Assembly: GCF_030695065.1 (NCBI RefSeq)
Contig: NZ_JAUYTR010000011.1
Span: 62,001 to 126,000 of the forward strand
DNA: 64,000 bases
Source: Sediminibacterium sp.
GTDB lineage: Bacteria > Bacteroidota > Bacteroidia > Chitinophagales > Chitinophagaceae
Direction: 5' to 3'
In this document: positions 46,881 to 55,434 of the stretch, piece after piece
Position numbering within the stretch: position 1 is the first letter of the stretch
Layout of the letters: each line of letters opens with the position of its first letter
Program-made: the position numbers and the translations under genes
Notes under the pieces: model-generated
What the model was told of the DNA's origin: nothing
The model's database searches: none
Seen by the model: only the letters and a program-made list of their open reading frames with translations

Positions 46881-48371
46881 TTATCGTGTTTCAATTTCAA
46901 TAATTTTTCCTCCGTATTCTCCAAGGTAATGAAGCAATAACTTTTCGTAAACTTTGTATCCATCATCTACATTGGTAAAAATAATTAATCCCTGTTTTGA
47001 TTTTGGAAAAATAAATACGATTGTTTGACAACCTTTATCTGCACCTCCGTGGGAAATAGCGTATTCGCCATTTCCGAAATCATATAATTCAAAACCAAGC
47101 CCAAAATACTTATCTTTTTTTGTTGCAACTTGGGGCGCTATCATATCAGAAAATACTTTTTCTGACAAGCCTTCCCGATCCATCACACTCACTAGGAATT
47201 TTCCATAATCTTCAACAGTTGTTAATAAATTATCAGCTCCATTTGCAGTTGTATTTTTTTCTATTTCATATGCAATACCATTATTATTGTACCCAATAGC
47301 GAATCTTGAACTATCTGTGTTTTTGTCCCAAAAGTACTTTGTGTCGGTCATCTGCAATGGAACAAAAATTAGCTCAGTTGCTAATTGGTTGATTGACTTA
47401 TGAAATTTTGCTTCTAAAGAAGCTCTCAAATATTCAAATCCTTCACCTGAATATTGGTATTTGGTTCCAGGTGAAAATTCAAAGTGCAATTTTCCGTCTT
47501 TGTTATTTCCACGCCAATTTGGAAATCCGGTTTGGTGGCTTAAAATATGCCTAGTGGTTAGAATTTTAGCATTTTTATCATTTGCAATATCTGGGTCCAT
47601 CCAATACTTATAAATAGGTTCATCTAAATTCCACTTGCCCATACTTACCAACTTTAAAGTCACTATTGCGGTTATGGGTTTTGTTAAAGAAGCCACATTA
47701 AAAATTGTATTGTAGGGTGCGGTCATATCCTTTTTAATATTACCAAACACTTTTACTTGTTGCAATTTCCCATCTTTAATAACGCCAATTCCTAATGTAG
47801 GAACTTTGTTTTCATGTAACCAGTTTTCAATTTTAGTATCATTGTCAAAAATTGAAGAAAAGAAGTTGGCTGAATTGTTATCTTGGTGATCATAACTTAA
47901 ACTTTTGGTTAATTTCCAATCCCCATTTTCCAAGAGCCATATATGGGTAAATTTAGCTGAACTTGCATATGTTTCTTTTTTTCCTGCAATTTTTTCATAG
48001 AATTTATGATTACCAGATTGAATTGCTCCGTACAATACTTTGCCTTTGTAGAGAGGATAAATTTCTATACTTTCTTTAACCAATTCACGTCTTGATTGGT
48101 AATTGTTTGGTGATTTACACAAGCCATTTCTTAAATTGTATATAAAGTCTTTTTTATATGAAATACTGTCCTTATCATGGTAAAACTCAAATTTATTACT
48201 GATCAAGTATTCAAACTGAGAAATATCGCAGGTGTTGAAACCAACATTAAATAACAAACTGTCTTTAGCTATAATCGTTTTATAAAGTGCTGAATTGCTG
48301 TCAACTTGTGTTATCCCAACTGTACTAACAATAAGGACAATAATAAAGGTTAAAGTGATTCTCTTTTGCAT
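46881..48371 (-). CDS. serine hydrolase: NTF2-like domain plus beta-lactamase-fold domain
   Basis: A 496-residue exported protein. The frame is open to 48425, but the ATG at 48369-48371 (MQKRITLTF) gives a clean signal peptide and is chosen. Residues about 20-165 look like a DUF4440/SnoaL NTF2-like domain (YASSAKFTHIWLLENGDWKL). The C-terminal beta-lactamase-fold domain has SxxK in ASLTKP, Tyr in YQYSGEGFEYL and the third box HGG (ISHGGADKG). The combination is known in Bacteroidota hydrolases of unknown substrate. It lies downstream of an XRE-DUF4870 regulator on the same strand, at about 108 bases. Confidence 0.85.
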   Translation of the reverse strand: MQKRITLTFIIVLIVSTVGITQVDSNSALYKTIIAKDSLLFNVGFNTCDISQFEYLISNKFEFYHDKDSISYKKDFIYNLRNGLCKSPNNYQSRRELVKESIEIYPLYKGKVLYGAIQSGNHKFYEKIAGKKETYASSAKFTHIWLLENGDWKLTKSLSYDHQDNNSANFFSSIFDNDTKIENWLHENKVPTLGIGVIKDGKLQQVKVFGNIKKDMTAPYNTIFNVASLTKPITAIVTLKLVSMGKWNLDEPIYKYWMDPDIANDKNAKILTTRHILSHQTGFPNWRGNNKDGKLHFEFSPGTKYQYSGEGFEYLRASLEAKFHKSINQLATELIFVPLQMTDTKYFWDKNTDSSRFAIGYNNNGIAYEIEKNTTANGADNLLTTVEDYGKFLVSVMDREGLSEKVFSDMIAPQVATKKDKYFGLGFELYDFGNGEYAISHGGADKGCQTIVFIFPKSKQGLIIFTNVDDGYKVYEKLLLHYLGEYGGKIIEIETR

Positions 48372-48479
48372 AATTGAATTTTGTTTCGCAATAAATTTTG
48401 ATTTGCGCAAAGGTTGAAAATTCAATCACAAAACCCTAAAAATCTGCACGACAAAAGTTAGACAATTACCCGACAATTA

Positions 48480-49061
48480 TCATATAATATTGAAATTCAG
48501 CCTATAATACAACCTTTTATTTTTATCTATTTCAAGTGTATTCCTAAGAATGATATACACATTAGCTATTGCAATGAAGGCTAAAAAGTAGATAGTAAAT
48601 TGATTACCCAATTTTAAAAATACTCCTAAAATGAACAGGATGGGGGCAATAATTGTCCATATTATTTGAACTGAAATTAATTGTTTTATTAAGCTGTTTC
48701 TCTGTTTCAACGCTAGCATTAGAACTAATGGAACAACAATATTCAATGGGGGCAGAATGATAAATGGAATAGAAGACAGGTTTATAAGCTTCAAATAAGA
48801 ATAATTAATAATATCTATTTCAACAGGTATAAGATCCTTTTGCTCAGTATCATTTAATTCAGGTTCAGCATAATCTATCTTATTTGTGCGAAGTTTATCC
48901 TCCCCTATTTCTAATGCTTTTGCTAAAGCTCTAAGCGTAAAGCCCTTGGGTTCCTTACCAGTTTCAATTCGCTGTATTGTTCTTGCCGAAATGCCTGATT
49001 TTTCTGATAACTCTTCTTGAGTTAGATTCTTTTGTTCCCTAAATGCTTTTAATCTAGACAT
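48480..49061 (-). CDS. XRE-family regulator with C-terminal DUF4870-like membrane domain
   Basis: A 193-residue protein with an N-terminal Cro/CI helix-turn-helix (residues 1-60: LTQEELSEKSGISARTIQRI) and a linker followed by three or four membrane helices (about 95-185, PPLNIVVPLVLMLALKQRN, then VQIIWTIIAPILFILGVFLK). The membrane block resembles DUF4870. The layout is that of membrane-tethered one-component regulators. The target may be its own or the neighbouring hydrolase gene, but no operator was identified. Confidence 0.85.
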   Translation of the reverse strand: MSRLKAFREQKNLTQEELSEKSGISARTIQRIETGKEPKGFTLRALAKALEIGEDKLRTNKIDYAEPELNDTEQKDLIPVEIDIINYSYLKLINLSSIPFIILPPLNIVVPLVLMLALKQRNSLIKQLISVQIIWTIIAPILFILGVFLKLGNQFTIYFLAFIAIANVYIILRNTLEIDKNKRLYYRLNFNII

Positions 49062-49169
49062 TCTTAATTAATCTTATACTGAAGGCGCGCAATATTGAGT
49101 AGGCACTAAATGTATAATTTTTTCCGTAAAGCAAATGGGGGGTAAGGATACTTATTCCTAACCTAAGCG

Positions 49170-50903
49170 TTACTCTACTATTTCATTTACATCATGTGAA
49201 GTACCTTTTGCATTGCATTCGGTACAGGGGCGAGACCTTTGTTCAGTTGGGTATGTTTGTATATAAGTTTTGGTTTCAGTAATGGTTTTTCTCCAAGTTG
49301 TATAATCTAATACTTCAGTTTCATATCTCGTATTAACAATAACTTTTTCTGTTGGAGGTCTTTGATAAGTGAAGCTTTCCATTCCACTTCCTTTGCATTT
49401 GTTGCAGGTTTGAATAAATGCAGAAGAATTATGTTTCGACAGCTGAACTTTTGAACCAGAGAGCATGGTAATAGTTGTGTTGTTTTTTAATTTAAAATAA
49501 ATTGAACCAGACACACTCATTACAAGACTAGCCATTCCATTTACAACCACTACATCCCCAATTGTTAAATCTTTGGAATCAATAAATCCATTTGTGACAA
49601 TTCTCTGTTTTCTAGTTTCAGCTATGGTTTTTCCTAAACTAACCCATACGTCTTTGGGGTAACCATTTACTTTTTCACCAAATTCTTCACGCTTAATAAA
49701 CCAACGCTTGAGTTTTTCATCAAAAGAAAAAATACTTTTTGAGTAGTATCCATTCACTATATCCTTAAATATTTCGCTATATATTTTGATAGATTTATCA
49801 TCCGAACCACGAAAACTGATAAGTACTTTTTCATTAACCCCTTCTGGTTTAATTAGTGCACCGTTTCGAATGATTCCATTAACAAAAAAACCACCCATGA
49901 TCACATTCAGATCTTCGTATTGATCATCTTCTAATCTTATAATACCCCAACCTTCGGGTTTTTCATTATCAACAAAACCCTCATAAAACCATTTTGAGCC
50001 AGAGTCATATAACTGTAAAATACCAAATCCAAAAGGTCTACCCTTTTCATCCACTTCACCAGTATACTTTGCGCCATTAGCTAAAATCACTTCTTTTACA
50101 TTCAAAGATTGCTCTACAGTAGGAATTCTAAATAATTCTACATTTCCAACATATAGAACTCGGAAGGGATCAACATTTTTAAGATAACCAGATTTAGCAT
50201 CAACACCATAATCCTTTACAATCCAGCCATTTAAAAAATCTAAGTTCATTCTTCTTGCTATTGAAGTACCTTGAATATTACCAGTGTATTCCGTTTCTTG
50301 ACAATCAGTACAAAAATTGTTGTTTATAGTACCATATAATTGTCTACCAACTAGTATTTTGTATTTGTTCGTTTTAAGATCCTTATCAACTTTAAAAAAT
50401 CCATTTCGAGACGATCGAATACTATAAGACGATCCTTTTGTTTTTCCTGCTACAAAATCAGCTTCTGTTATAAATACTTCTTTCATCATTTGAAACCCTT
50501 TTCCATTGAGTAATCCATTGGAGTATGTTCCTTTTTCATACCAAATACACGAACTAGCAATTGAATCAATTAAGTTTTGCTTTACCATATTAATTAACCA
50601 AGCGTGAGAACCTTGGGCATTAAAAGAACCTGGAACACTCAATTTATAACCCATACCATTTAATTCCTTCTTTTCAAATTGACCCACTTTATAATAATAA
50701 TAGTAAGTTCCAGGATCGTTAATAACAATATTTTTTACATGAAAAGGAGCAGGCGAATTCACAAATTTATTGCCTTTAATGGCAAGAATACCGAAACCAT
50801 TTTTGCAGTTACCATAAATACATTCTTCTTCATGGAACTGTGAGAAGACTATGTTTGATTTAACAATTAAGAGTAATGCTAAATAAAATAGTAGTTTTTT
50901 CAT
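49170..50903 (-). CDS. exported MORN-repeat protein with CxxCxGxG zinc-finger pair
   Basis: A 577-residue protein of unknown function with a signal peptide (about 1-22, KSNIVFSQ). It begins with a MORN-like unit (YGNCKNGFGILA) and has others around residues 130-145 and 270-345 (GEVDEKGRPFGFGILQLY, YEGFVDNEKPEGWGIIRL). Near the C-terminus two DnaJ-type cysteine motifs, CNKCKGSG (about 500) and CTECNAKG (about 562), could form one zinc centre; an SH3-like piece (TIGDVVVVNGMASLV) lies before them. MORN repeats bind lipids or proteins in other systems. It is divergent from the LytTR response-regulator gene across 250 bases. Confidence 0.75.
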   Translation of the reverse strand: MKKLLFYLALLLIVKSNIVFSQFHEEECIYGNCKNGFGILAIKGNKFVNSPAPFHVKNIVINDPGTYYYYYKVGQFEKKELNGMGYKLSVPGSFNAQGSHAWLINMVKQNLIDSIASSCIWYEKGTYSNGLLNGKGFQMMKEVFITEADFVAGKTKGSSYSIRSSRNGFFKVDKDLKTNKYKILVGRQLYGTINNNFCTDCQETEYTGNIQGTSIARRMNLDFLNGWIVKDYGVDAKSGYLKNVDPFRVLYVGNVELFRIPTVEQSLNVKEVILANGAKYTGEVDEKGRPFGFGILQLYDSGSKWFYEGFVDNEKPEGWGIIRLEDDQYEDLNVIMGGFFVNGIIRNGALIKPEGVNEKVLISFRGSDDKSIKIYSEIFKDIVNGYYSKSIFSFDEKLKRWFIKREEFGEKVNGYPKDVWVSLGKTIAETRKQRIVTNGFIDSKDLTIGDVVVVNGMASLVMSVSGSIYFKLKNNTTITMLSGSKVQLSKHNSSAFIQTCNKCKGSGMESFTYQRPPTEKVIVNTRYETEVLDYTTWRKTITETKTYIQTYPTEQRSRPCTECNAKGTSHDVNEIVE

Positions 50904-51067
50904 AATTACTTAATATATAGTTAGATGATATATTGTAGTAGCTAATTGGGGAATAGACTAAATATATAATTTTTTTGATTTAATTCAATTGGAAGTAGGA
51001 ATTGATTTAAAACCAACTCAGCATTAACCACTTCATTATCAATCATATAAGTTTACCGAAATCATAT

Positions 51068-51083
51068 ACCGTTAAAAAACGGT
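51068..51083. promoter_or_regulatory. inverted repeat ACCGTT-N4-AACGGT upstream of LytTR regulator
   Basis: ACCGTT and AACGGT are perfect arms around AAAA, 71 bases before the response-regulator start. The half-site resembles the GTT-centred LytTR consensus in all but the final base. LytTR sites are usually direct repeats, so an autoregulatory role is tentative. Confidence 0.35.
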
Positions 51084-51153
51084 CTGCTATTAAGTAAAAT
51101 CATGCTTAGTTTTAAAAAACTTATTTGGAAATTGTTAGAAGAAAAACCGAAAA

Positions 51154-51900
51154 TTGAAAGCCTTAATAGTAGAAGACGAATACCAAAGCCAGATTCAATT
51201 GGATTCTGCTATCAAAAAATACTGTCCCGAAATTTCAATAACTGGAATAGCTGACAATATAGACCAGGCTGTTAGCTTATTTCTAGAACATAGACCAGAA
51301 ATTATTTTTCTTGATGTAAATCTAGGAACTGAGTCTGGTTTTGATTTACTTGAAAAGATTCAGGGTATTCCTTATTCGGTAATTTTTATAACGGCGTATG
51401 AAGAGTATGCACTTAAAGCCATCAAATTCTCTGCACTAGATTATTTACTTAAACCAATTGTTCATACTGAATTAATAGCTTCAGTTCAAAAGGCTAAAAA
51501 GTTCAAAATAAGTGATTATAATAAAGTGCAATTAAAAAATCTATTGAATAACCTAAATTTAAAGAATGAAATAGAACCTACAATTGCTGTTCCACAAAGT
51601 CAAGAAATAATACTTTTAAAAATTAGCCAAATTATATACTTAGAAGCCGCTAATAATTATACCCTAATCTACTCAACTACTAATGAAAAGTTGATTATTT
51701 CAAAAGGCATTTACTACTTCCAAGAACTACTGGGTGAAACAGGTTTCATAAGAGTTCATCAATCCTATCTTGTTAATCAGAATTATATTAGAAGTATTAG
51801 AAAAGATTCAACATTAGAATTAATGAATAAAAAAATCGTACCAATTTCAAAACTTAAGATAGCACAGGTTAGGGAAATACTGCTTTCTACTAAATTATAA
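51154..51900 (+). CDS. LytTR-family response regulator
   Basis: A 248-residue two-domain regulator. The receiver domain (1-120) has the acidic pair VEDE, phospho-acceptor Asp54 in FLDVNLG, and FITAYEEYALKAIKFSALDYLLKP. The LytTR DNA-binding domain covers about 145-246 (IYLEAANNYTLIYS, RVHQSYLVNQNYI). The start is a TTG at 51154, since an in-frame stop lies 16 bases upstream and no ATG precedes the conserved KALIVEDE. Its 3' end overlaps the convergent LytS-type kinase gene by six bases, so the likely partner kinase is on the opposite strand. Confidence 0.95.
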   Translation: MKALIVEDEYQSQIQLDSAIKKYCPEISITGIADNIDQAVSLFLEHRPEIIFLDVNLGTESGFDLLEKIQGIPYSVIFITAYEEYALKAIKFSALDYLLKPIVHTELIASVQKAKKFKISDYNKVQLKNLLNNLNLKNEIEPTIAVPQSQEIILLKISQIIYLEAANNYTLIYSTTNEKLIISKGIYYFQELLGETGFIRVHQSYLVNQNYIRSIRKDSTLELMNKKIVPISKLKIAQVREILLSTKL

Positions 51901-53424
51901 AAACCAATATTTAAATCGCAAGGTTGAAATTGAATGAGTATCATGCATGTCAAGTTTGTAAATAATGGTGTTCTGTGGGTTAAGTTGATTAAAATGGTTA
52001 ATTCGATTTTCAGTATATTTTAGCCCATACCCACCAGCAGTGCCCACTTCATTTTTATTCAAATTTCGATTATTAGTTATCAAAATCTCTAAATCAAGCC
52101 CAGCTTTAGCAATATCAATTTTTAAAGACCCTTTTTTCTTCAGGGATGATAAACCATGCTTAATAGCATTTTCAATAATTGGTTGAAGCAACATTGGCGG
52201 TAATTCAAGTTCGGCTGTACTAATAACCTCATCAACTTCAATTATATAACTAAATCCAAATCTTAGTTGCTCTACTTTACAATATTTGTCAATAAAAAGC
52301 AATTCCTCTTCTAAGCTTATAAAAATCCGATTAGCGTTTTTTAAGGTCTCTCTTAAAATACTTGAGAAGTTTGTTAAATACTCGTTGGCTAAATCGTTTT
52401 GACCAGTTGAAACAAGCCCTTCGATTGAACTTAGTGCATTAAAAACAAAATGGGGATTAAGCTGTGATTGTATCATTTTCAATTGCTCTTCTATTCTATT
52501 TCTTTGAATAGTAAGCTGCCGTATTTTTCTTCGATAGTACCATTTTGTTGTAAAAAAGATAAAACAAATAATGCTAAAAATATATAACAGAATAAACCAT
52601 AATTCTTGGTAAAATCTCTTTTTGGTATTAATTTCTATCCTATTAGTTTCAGACTGTCCACTATATTTTATTTCAAGTATATAGGTACTATTAGGTTTTA
52701 ACTTTGATAAGGTTAATAGATGCCCTGCTTTAATCCAATTTTGATTCAACTTGTTATCTAACTTAAGTAATCGGTATTTAATTGAAGAATCTAACAGTAA
52801 ATCTGGCTTAACGAATCTCAATTCCATATTATTGTCAGCAATTAATTGGAGGTTCTTGCCTTCCTGCTGAATAAACCCATAAGTAAGGAAATTTGACTTT
52901 ACGAATTGCCTTGCTTTATGAATTTGATCTATACTATCGTTATTTTTAAAATTACGATACCCTGAAAGTTTTGGCGCTAAATTCTCACACTTGAAAACCA
53001 TTCGCTGGTAAATCTTATTCCTTGTGCTTAACCAAAAGACTGTAATAATATGGCCAGGCTCCATTAAAGTGTCTAAAATCTTATTGTCTTTTTCATTTAA
53101 TTCAATGCTAATTTGATTTTGTTTATTTAATCCTTGATTAAACTCAGCTATAATCCATTTCCTTTCCTTTGTACTTAAAGGTGCTTTTAATTGAATTAAA
53201 TGATCAAACTCAACTATTTTATTTCTACTAAAAGAATTTAAAATCAACCTGCCGCTTCCTATTCTAAACGTATCTACATTGTTAAAACCAAATACAATAC
53301 CCTTTGTTTGAATTACAAATGGACTGTAGTCAATAACGCCAATAAAGTGGTTAATTGAGTCTGTATTCGCAATTACTTTTTTTGAAAGTATAAATAGCAA
53401 AAGAAAGGGTACAATTTTATTCAT
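51895..53424 (-). CDS. LytS-type sensor histidine kinase (His_kinase family)
   Basis: A 509-residue membrane kinase. A signal peptide (1-19) is followed by a periplasmic sensor region (about 20-270) with a Y_Y_Y-like beta domain near the membrane (about 185-270). One transmembrane helix (274-293), a coiled-coil linker and the His_kinase domain follow, with His325 in QLNPHFVFNALSS and the N-box in LLQPIIENAIKHGL. GGYGLKYTENRI stands for the G box. It is the natural partner of the LytTR regulator, although the two genes converge and overlap instead of forming an operon. Confidence 0.93.
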   Translation of the reverse strand: MNKIVPFLLLFILSKKVIANTDSINHFIGVIDYSPFVIQTKGIVFGFNNVDTFRIGSGRLILNSFSRNKIVEFDHLIQLKAPLSTKERKWIIAEFNQGLNKQNQISIELNEKDNKILDTLMEPGHIITVFWLSTRNKIYQRMVFKCENLAPKLSGYRNFKNNDSIDQIHKARQFVKSNFLTYGFIQQEGKNLQLIADNNMELRFVKPDLLLDSSIKYRLLKLDNKLNQNWIKAGHLLTLSKLKPNSTYILEIKYSGQSETNRIEINTKKRFYQELWFILLYIFSIICFIFFTTKWYYRRKIRQLTIQRNRIEEQLKMIQSQLNPHFVFNALSSIEGLVSTGQNDLANEYLTNFSSILRETLKNANRIFISLEEELLFIDKYCKVEQLRFGFSYIIEVDEVISTAELELPPMLLQPIIENAIKHGLSSLKKKGSLKIDIAKAGLDLEILITNNRNLNKNEVGTAGGYGLKYTENRINHFNQLNPQNTIIYKLDMHDTHSISTLRFKYWFL

Positions 53425-53451
53425 AATAGTCTTACTACAGAATTAAAGCAG

Positions 53452-53485
53452 AATTCACAGTAATACTCCTCGAATTCACAATAAA
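53452..53485. promoter_or_regulatory. direct repeat GAATTCACA-TAA with 21-base period
   Basis: GAATTCACAGTAA (53452-53464) and GAATTCACAATAA (53473-53485) match at 12 of 13 positions and start 21 bases apart, two helical turns. They lie in the divergent gap between the LytS-type kinase and the lipoprotein-AraC unit. LytTR regulators typically bind such direct repeats of about 9 bases at this spacing, so this may be the site of the neighbouring LytTR protein. The repeat is seen; the binding is inferred. Confidence 0.4.
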
Positions 53486-53533
53486 GAATTTAAAGAAGAA
53501 CTACTTCTAGGATTTTACAAGAAATAGTAAACC

Positions 53534-53959
53534 ATGAACCAGAAAATAGTCTATCTGATAGTGATCAGTATGTTACTTGCATGTAACAAAAATGAATCTT
53601 CAAAACAAACTGATTCATTTTCTAATGCCGAGTTCTTTTTGAATAAATTAGACGCAAAACAGCAACTCACTAAAATTCTGAATAAAAGGAATCCAACAGA
53701 AAAAATAAGAGACATTCAAACTATATCCTATATAAAGTCTGATTCATCTACCCTTGCAATTATATTCTATACTACGAATACTGGCAACCACAATATACTG
53801 CTTGAAAAAAAACCTTCAACACAGCTTATAGATCAATATAGTATTACATTTTGCGAGGGGTATGAATGTACCTGTAAAGTGACTGTTTTAATAGATAATC
53901 AAGGAAAAGTTACCACCAATTGTAGTTGTGTTTATTGTGCATTAGTTACCACTCAATAA
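53534..53959 (+). CDS. cysteine-rich small lipoprotein
   Basis: A 141-residue lipoprotein of unknown function. The signal ends in MLLAC, giving the lipidated Cys17, followed by NKNESSKQ. The only marked feature is a cysteine-rich C-terminus: CEGYECTC, then NCSCVYC, seven cysteines in about 30 residues. This could hold metal or form disulfides. It lies five bases upstream of an AraC-family regulator gene and downstream of a 21-base-period direct repeat, so it is probably co-transcribed with the regulator. I do not recognise a family. Confidence 0.72.
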   Translation: MNQKIVYLIVISMLLACNKNESSKQTDSFSNAEFFLNKLDAKQQLTKILNKRNPTEKIRDIQTISYIKSDSSTLAIIFYTTNTGNHNILLEKKPSTQLIDQYSITFCEGYECTCKVTVLIDNQGKVTTNCSCVYCALVTTQ

Positions 53960-53964
53960 TTCAA

Positions 53965-54927
53965 ATGCTACTTATTACGAGTTCCAAATTTTCTGAAAAC
54001 CTAATAGAAAACACTAAGTTTTCTAGAAAAAGGCCCGATTTTATTATAACAGGGTTTAAGAATGAAACAAAAAATTACAACACGCATACCCAACTTTGCC
54101 AGTATTACAACAGTCCAATTTTCGATATATATTATTATCAGCTCATTGTAAATAAGCAGGTAGACCTTTTCCTGAAATCCGTTTCATGTAAGTGGCTTCT
54201 TTTTTATTTAAGAAGCGGTAAAATAGATCAGGTACTAATAAGAGAAAAATTAATTGAACTGCCTGAAAAGTCGGCCCTATTTAGCAATAACCAAATAGGT
54301 AAAACCATAAATATTACGCTCAATAAAGATAAATATGCTTTTGTATGTTGCAATTTGAAAGAAGCAGCTGACACTATTTTGCTTAGCTACTTTTTACCGC
54401 TTTTTGAAAAAAGTACTATTTATCCAATAATAGTTAATTCAATAGACTTCAAAACCCAGGTTGAGTGGGATAAATTATTTGCGCCTTGCGAATTTTCAGA
54501 TTTATTGTCTAGTCATTTGATGTCGCAACTTCAGGTTATTCTTTCGCGGTTTTGCTTTGACTATACCTCTCGAATTAATGAGCATACTATCCAAAGCCAA
54601 TCGGAAAGAAAAATATTTGTGGTTAAAAATATTATAGACTGTTATCCTTTTAAGCAACATACTTTAATGAGCTTATCAATTCAAGCTAATTTAAATAGGC
54701 AATTTATAAAACTGAAATTTCAAGCAATATTCCAAAAAACAACTCACCAATATATTATTGAAAAACGAATGGAGTATAGCAGGTTACTAATGGAAACTCA
54801 TTTAGATTATAGTGTGAAGCAAGTTTCAATTATTTGTGGCTTTAAAAAACCGCAACATTTTATTAGACAGTTTAAGAAGTTTCACCAGCTTACACCTGGA
54901 CAGTTTAAAAAAAATCTAATAAAATAA
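53965..54927 (+). CDS. AraC-family transcriptional regulator
   Basis: A 320-residue regulator. The C-terminal double helix-turn-helix (about 230-318) is clear: HTLMSLSIQANLNRQFIKLK, then DYSVKQVSIICGFKKPQHFI and FHQLTPGQFKKN. The N-terminal part (1-200) has no recognised ligand domain. The frame is open 39 bases upstream into the lipoprotein gene; the ATG at 53965, five bases after that gene's stop, gives MLLITSSKFSENL and is preferred. Together with the lipoprotein it probably forms an operon. Confidence 0.9.
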   Translation: MLLITSSKFSENLIENTKFSRKRPDFIITGFKNETKNYNTHTQLCQYYNSPIFDIYYYQLIVNKQVDLFLKSVSCKWLLFYLRSGKIDQVLIREKLIELPEKSALFSNNQIGKTINITLNKDKYAFVCCNLKEAADTILLSYFLPLFEKSTIYPIIVNSIDFKTQVEWDKLFAPCEFSDLLSSHLMSQLQVILSRFCFDYTSRINEHTIQSQSERKIFVVKNIIDCYPFKQHTLMSLSIQANLNRQFIKLKFQAIFQKTTHQYIIEKRMEYSRLLMETHLDYSVKQVSIICGFKKPQHFIRQFKKFHQLTPGQFKKNLIK

Positions 54928-54950
54928 CAGTTTACCAGAAATTGGTCAAT

Positions 54951-55193
54951 TTAAAGTGGTTTTTCGGGCAAGAAGTCTCTTGGAGAGCATTTAAAGATTT
55001 TTGCAATTTCGTTCAACTGTACCATGCTATATTTTGATACAAATTGAGGGCTTTCAATATGACCAATAAAGCCACGGCTTATACCTAGATTTACAGCGAG
55101 TTCTTCTTGGCTCATCCCTTGCTTAATTCGCAAATCTTTAACCTTGCTGATGATATACCAATCAATGGTATTTTTCTTTAAGGTTTTTGCCAT
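54951..55193 (-). CDS. small XRE-family helix-turn-helix protein
   Basis: An 80-residue Cro/CI-type DNA-binding protein: VKDLRIKQGMSQEELAVNLG, then ISRGFIGHIESPQF. The frame stays open to 55355, but the extra 54 residues are unlike the family and would lie in the structured region, so the ATG at 55191-55193 (MAKTLKKNTIDWY) is used. It ends 23 bases from the convergent AraC gene stop. A palindrome 31-47 bases upstream could be its own operator and overlaps a promoter directed toward the susC side. Confidence 0.85.
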   Translation of the reverse strand: MAKTLKKNTIDWYIISKVKDLRIKQGMSQEELAVNLGISRGFIGHIESPQFVSKYSMVQLNEIAKIFKCSPRDFLPEKPL

Positions 55194-55221
55194 AAATAAA
55201 AAACGAAAAATATTTTTTAAT

Positions 55222-55255
55222 TTGCCTATATATTGTAGGCGTTTTCTTATATTTG
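55222..55255 (+). promoter_or_regulatory. candidate plus-strand promoter overlapping a palindrome
   Basis: TTG at 55222-55224 and TATATTTG at 55248-55255 match the Bacteroidota TTG/TAnnTTTG promoter with a 23-base gap, the upper limit of the reported range. The palindrome GCCTA-N7-TAGGC (55224-55240) lies on the -33 side, 31 bases upstream of the XRE start, and could be the XRE operator. Transcription would proceed into the structured region. Confidence 0.35.
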
Positions 55256-55322
55256 GGAAAACAGTATTATTAAAAGGTAATTTTGCGATACTTCTAAAAC
55301 ATTGAAGCATTCGCTTTGAGTC

Positions 55323-55434
55323 TCGATTCTGAAACCTAGGAAATTTCAAGTGCACGAGACGATAAGTAGAATGCCCACGTTAAGGCGTGGGCTCTCTTAT
55401 TCGTGCACAGGTTCTCCTAGGTACCTTGAATCGA
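55323..55434 (+). ncRNA. 112-base nested inverted repeat, candidate structured RNA
   Basis: Five pairing blocks nest in order: 55323-55329 with 55428-55434 (7 bp), 55335-55340 with 55416-55421 (CCTAGG, 6 bp), 55350-55357 with 55401-55408 (GTGCACGA, 8 bp), 55362-55366 with 55396-55400 (ATAAG, 5 bp) and 55373-55379 with 55386-55392 (GCCCACG, 7 bp) around a 6-base loop. Internal loops separate the blocks. A T run follows at 55452-55458. A promoter-like pair of boxes lies about 70 bases upstream. It could be a small RNA, a leader element of the susC operon or a mobile-element end. No open frame crosses it. Confidence 0.4.

Noticed and set aside
51103..51255. 50-codon ATG frame overlapping the LytTR regulator start
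   Set aside because: It runs into the receiver domain in a different frame; the TTG start of the regulator preserves the conserved N-terminus.
55194..55355. Longer N-terminus for the small XRE protein
   Set aside because: The extra residues are unlike XRE proteins and would place coding sequence over the palindrome and candidate promoter.
55323..55434. Complete IS200/IS605 element
   Set aside because: Only a hairpin-like segment is present; no transposase or TnpB frame is found on either side.
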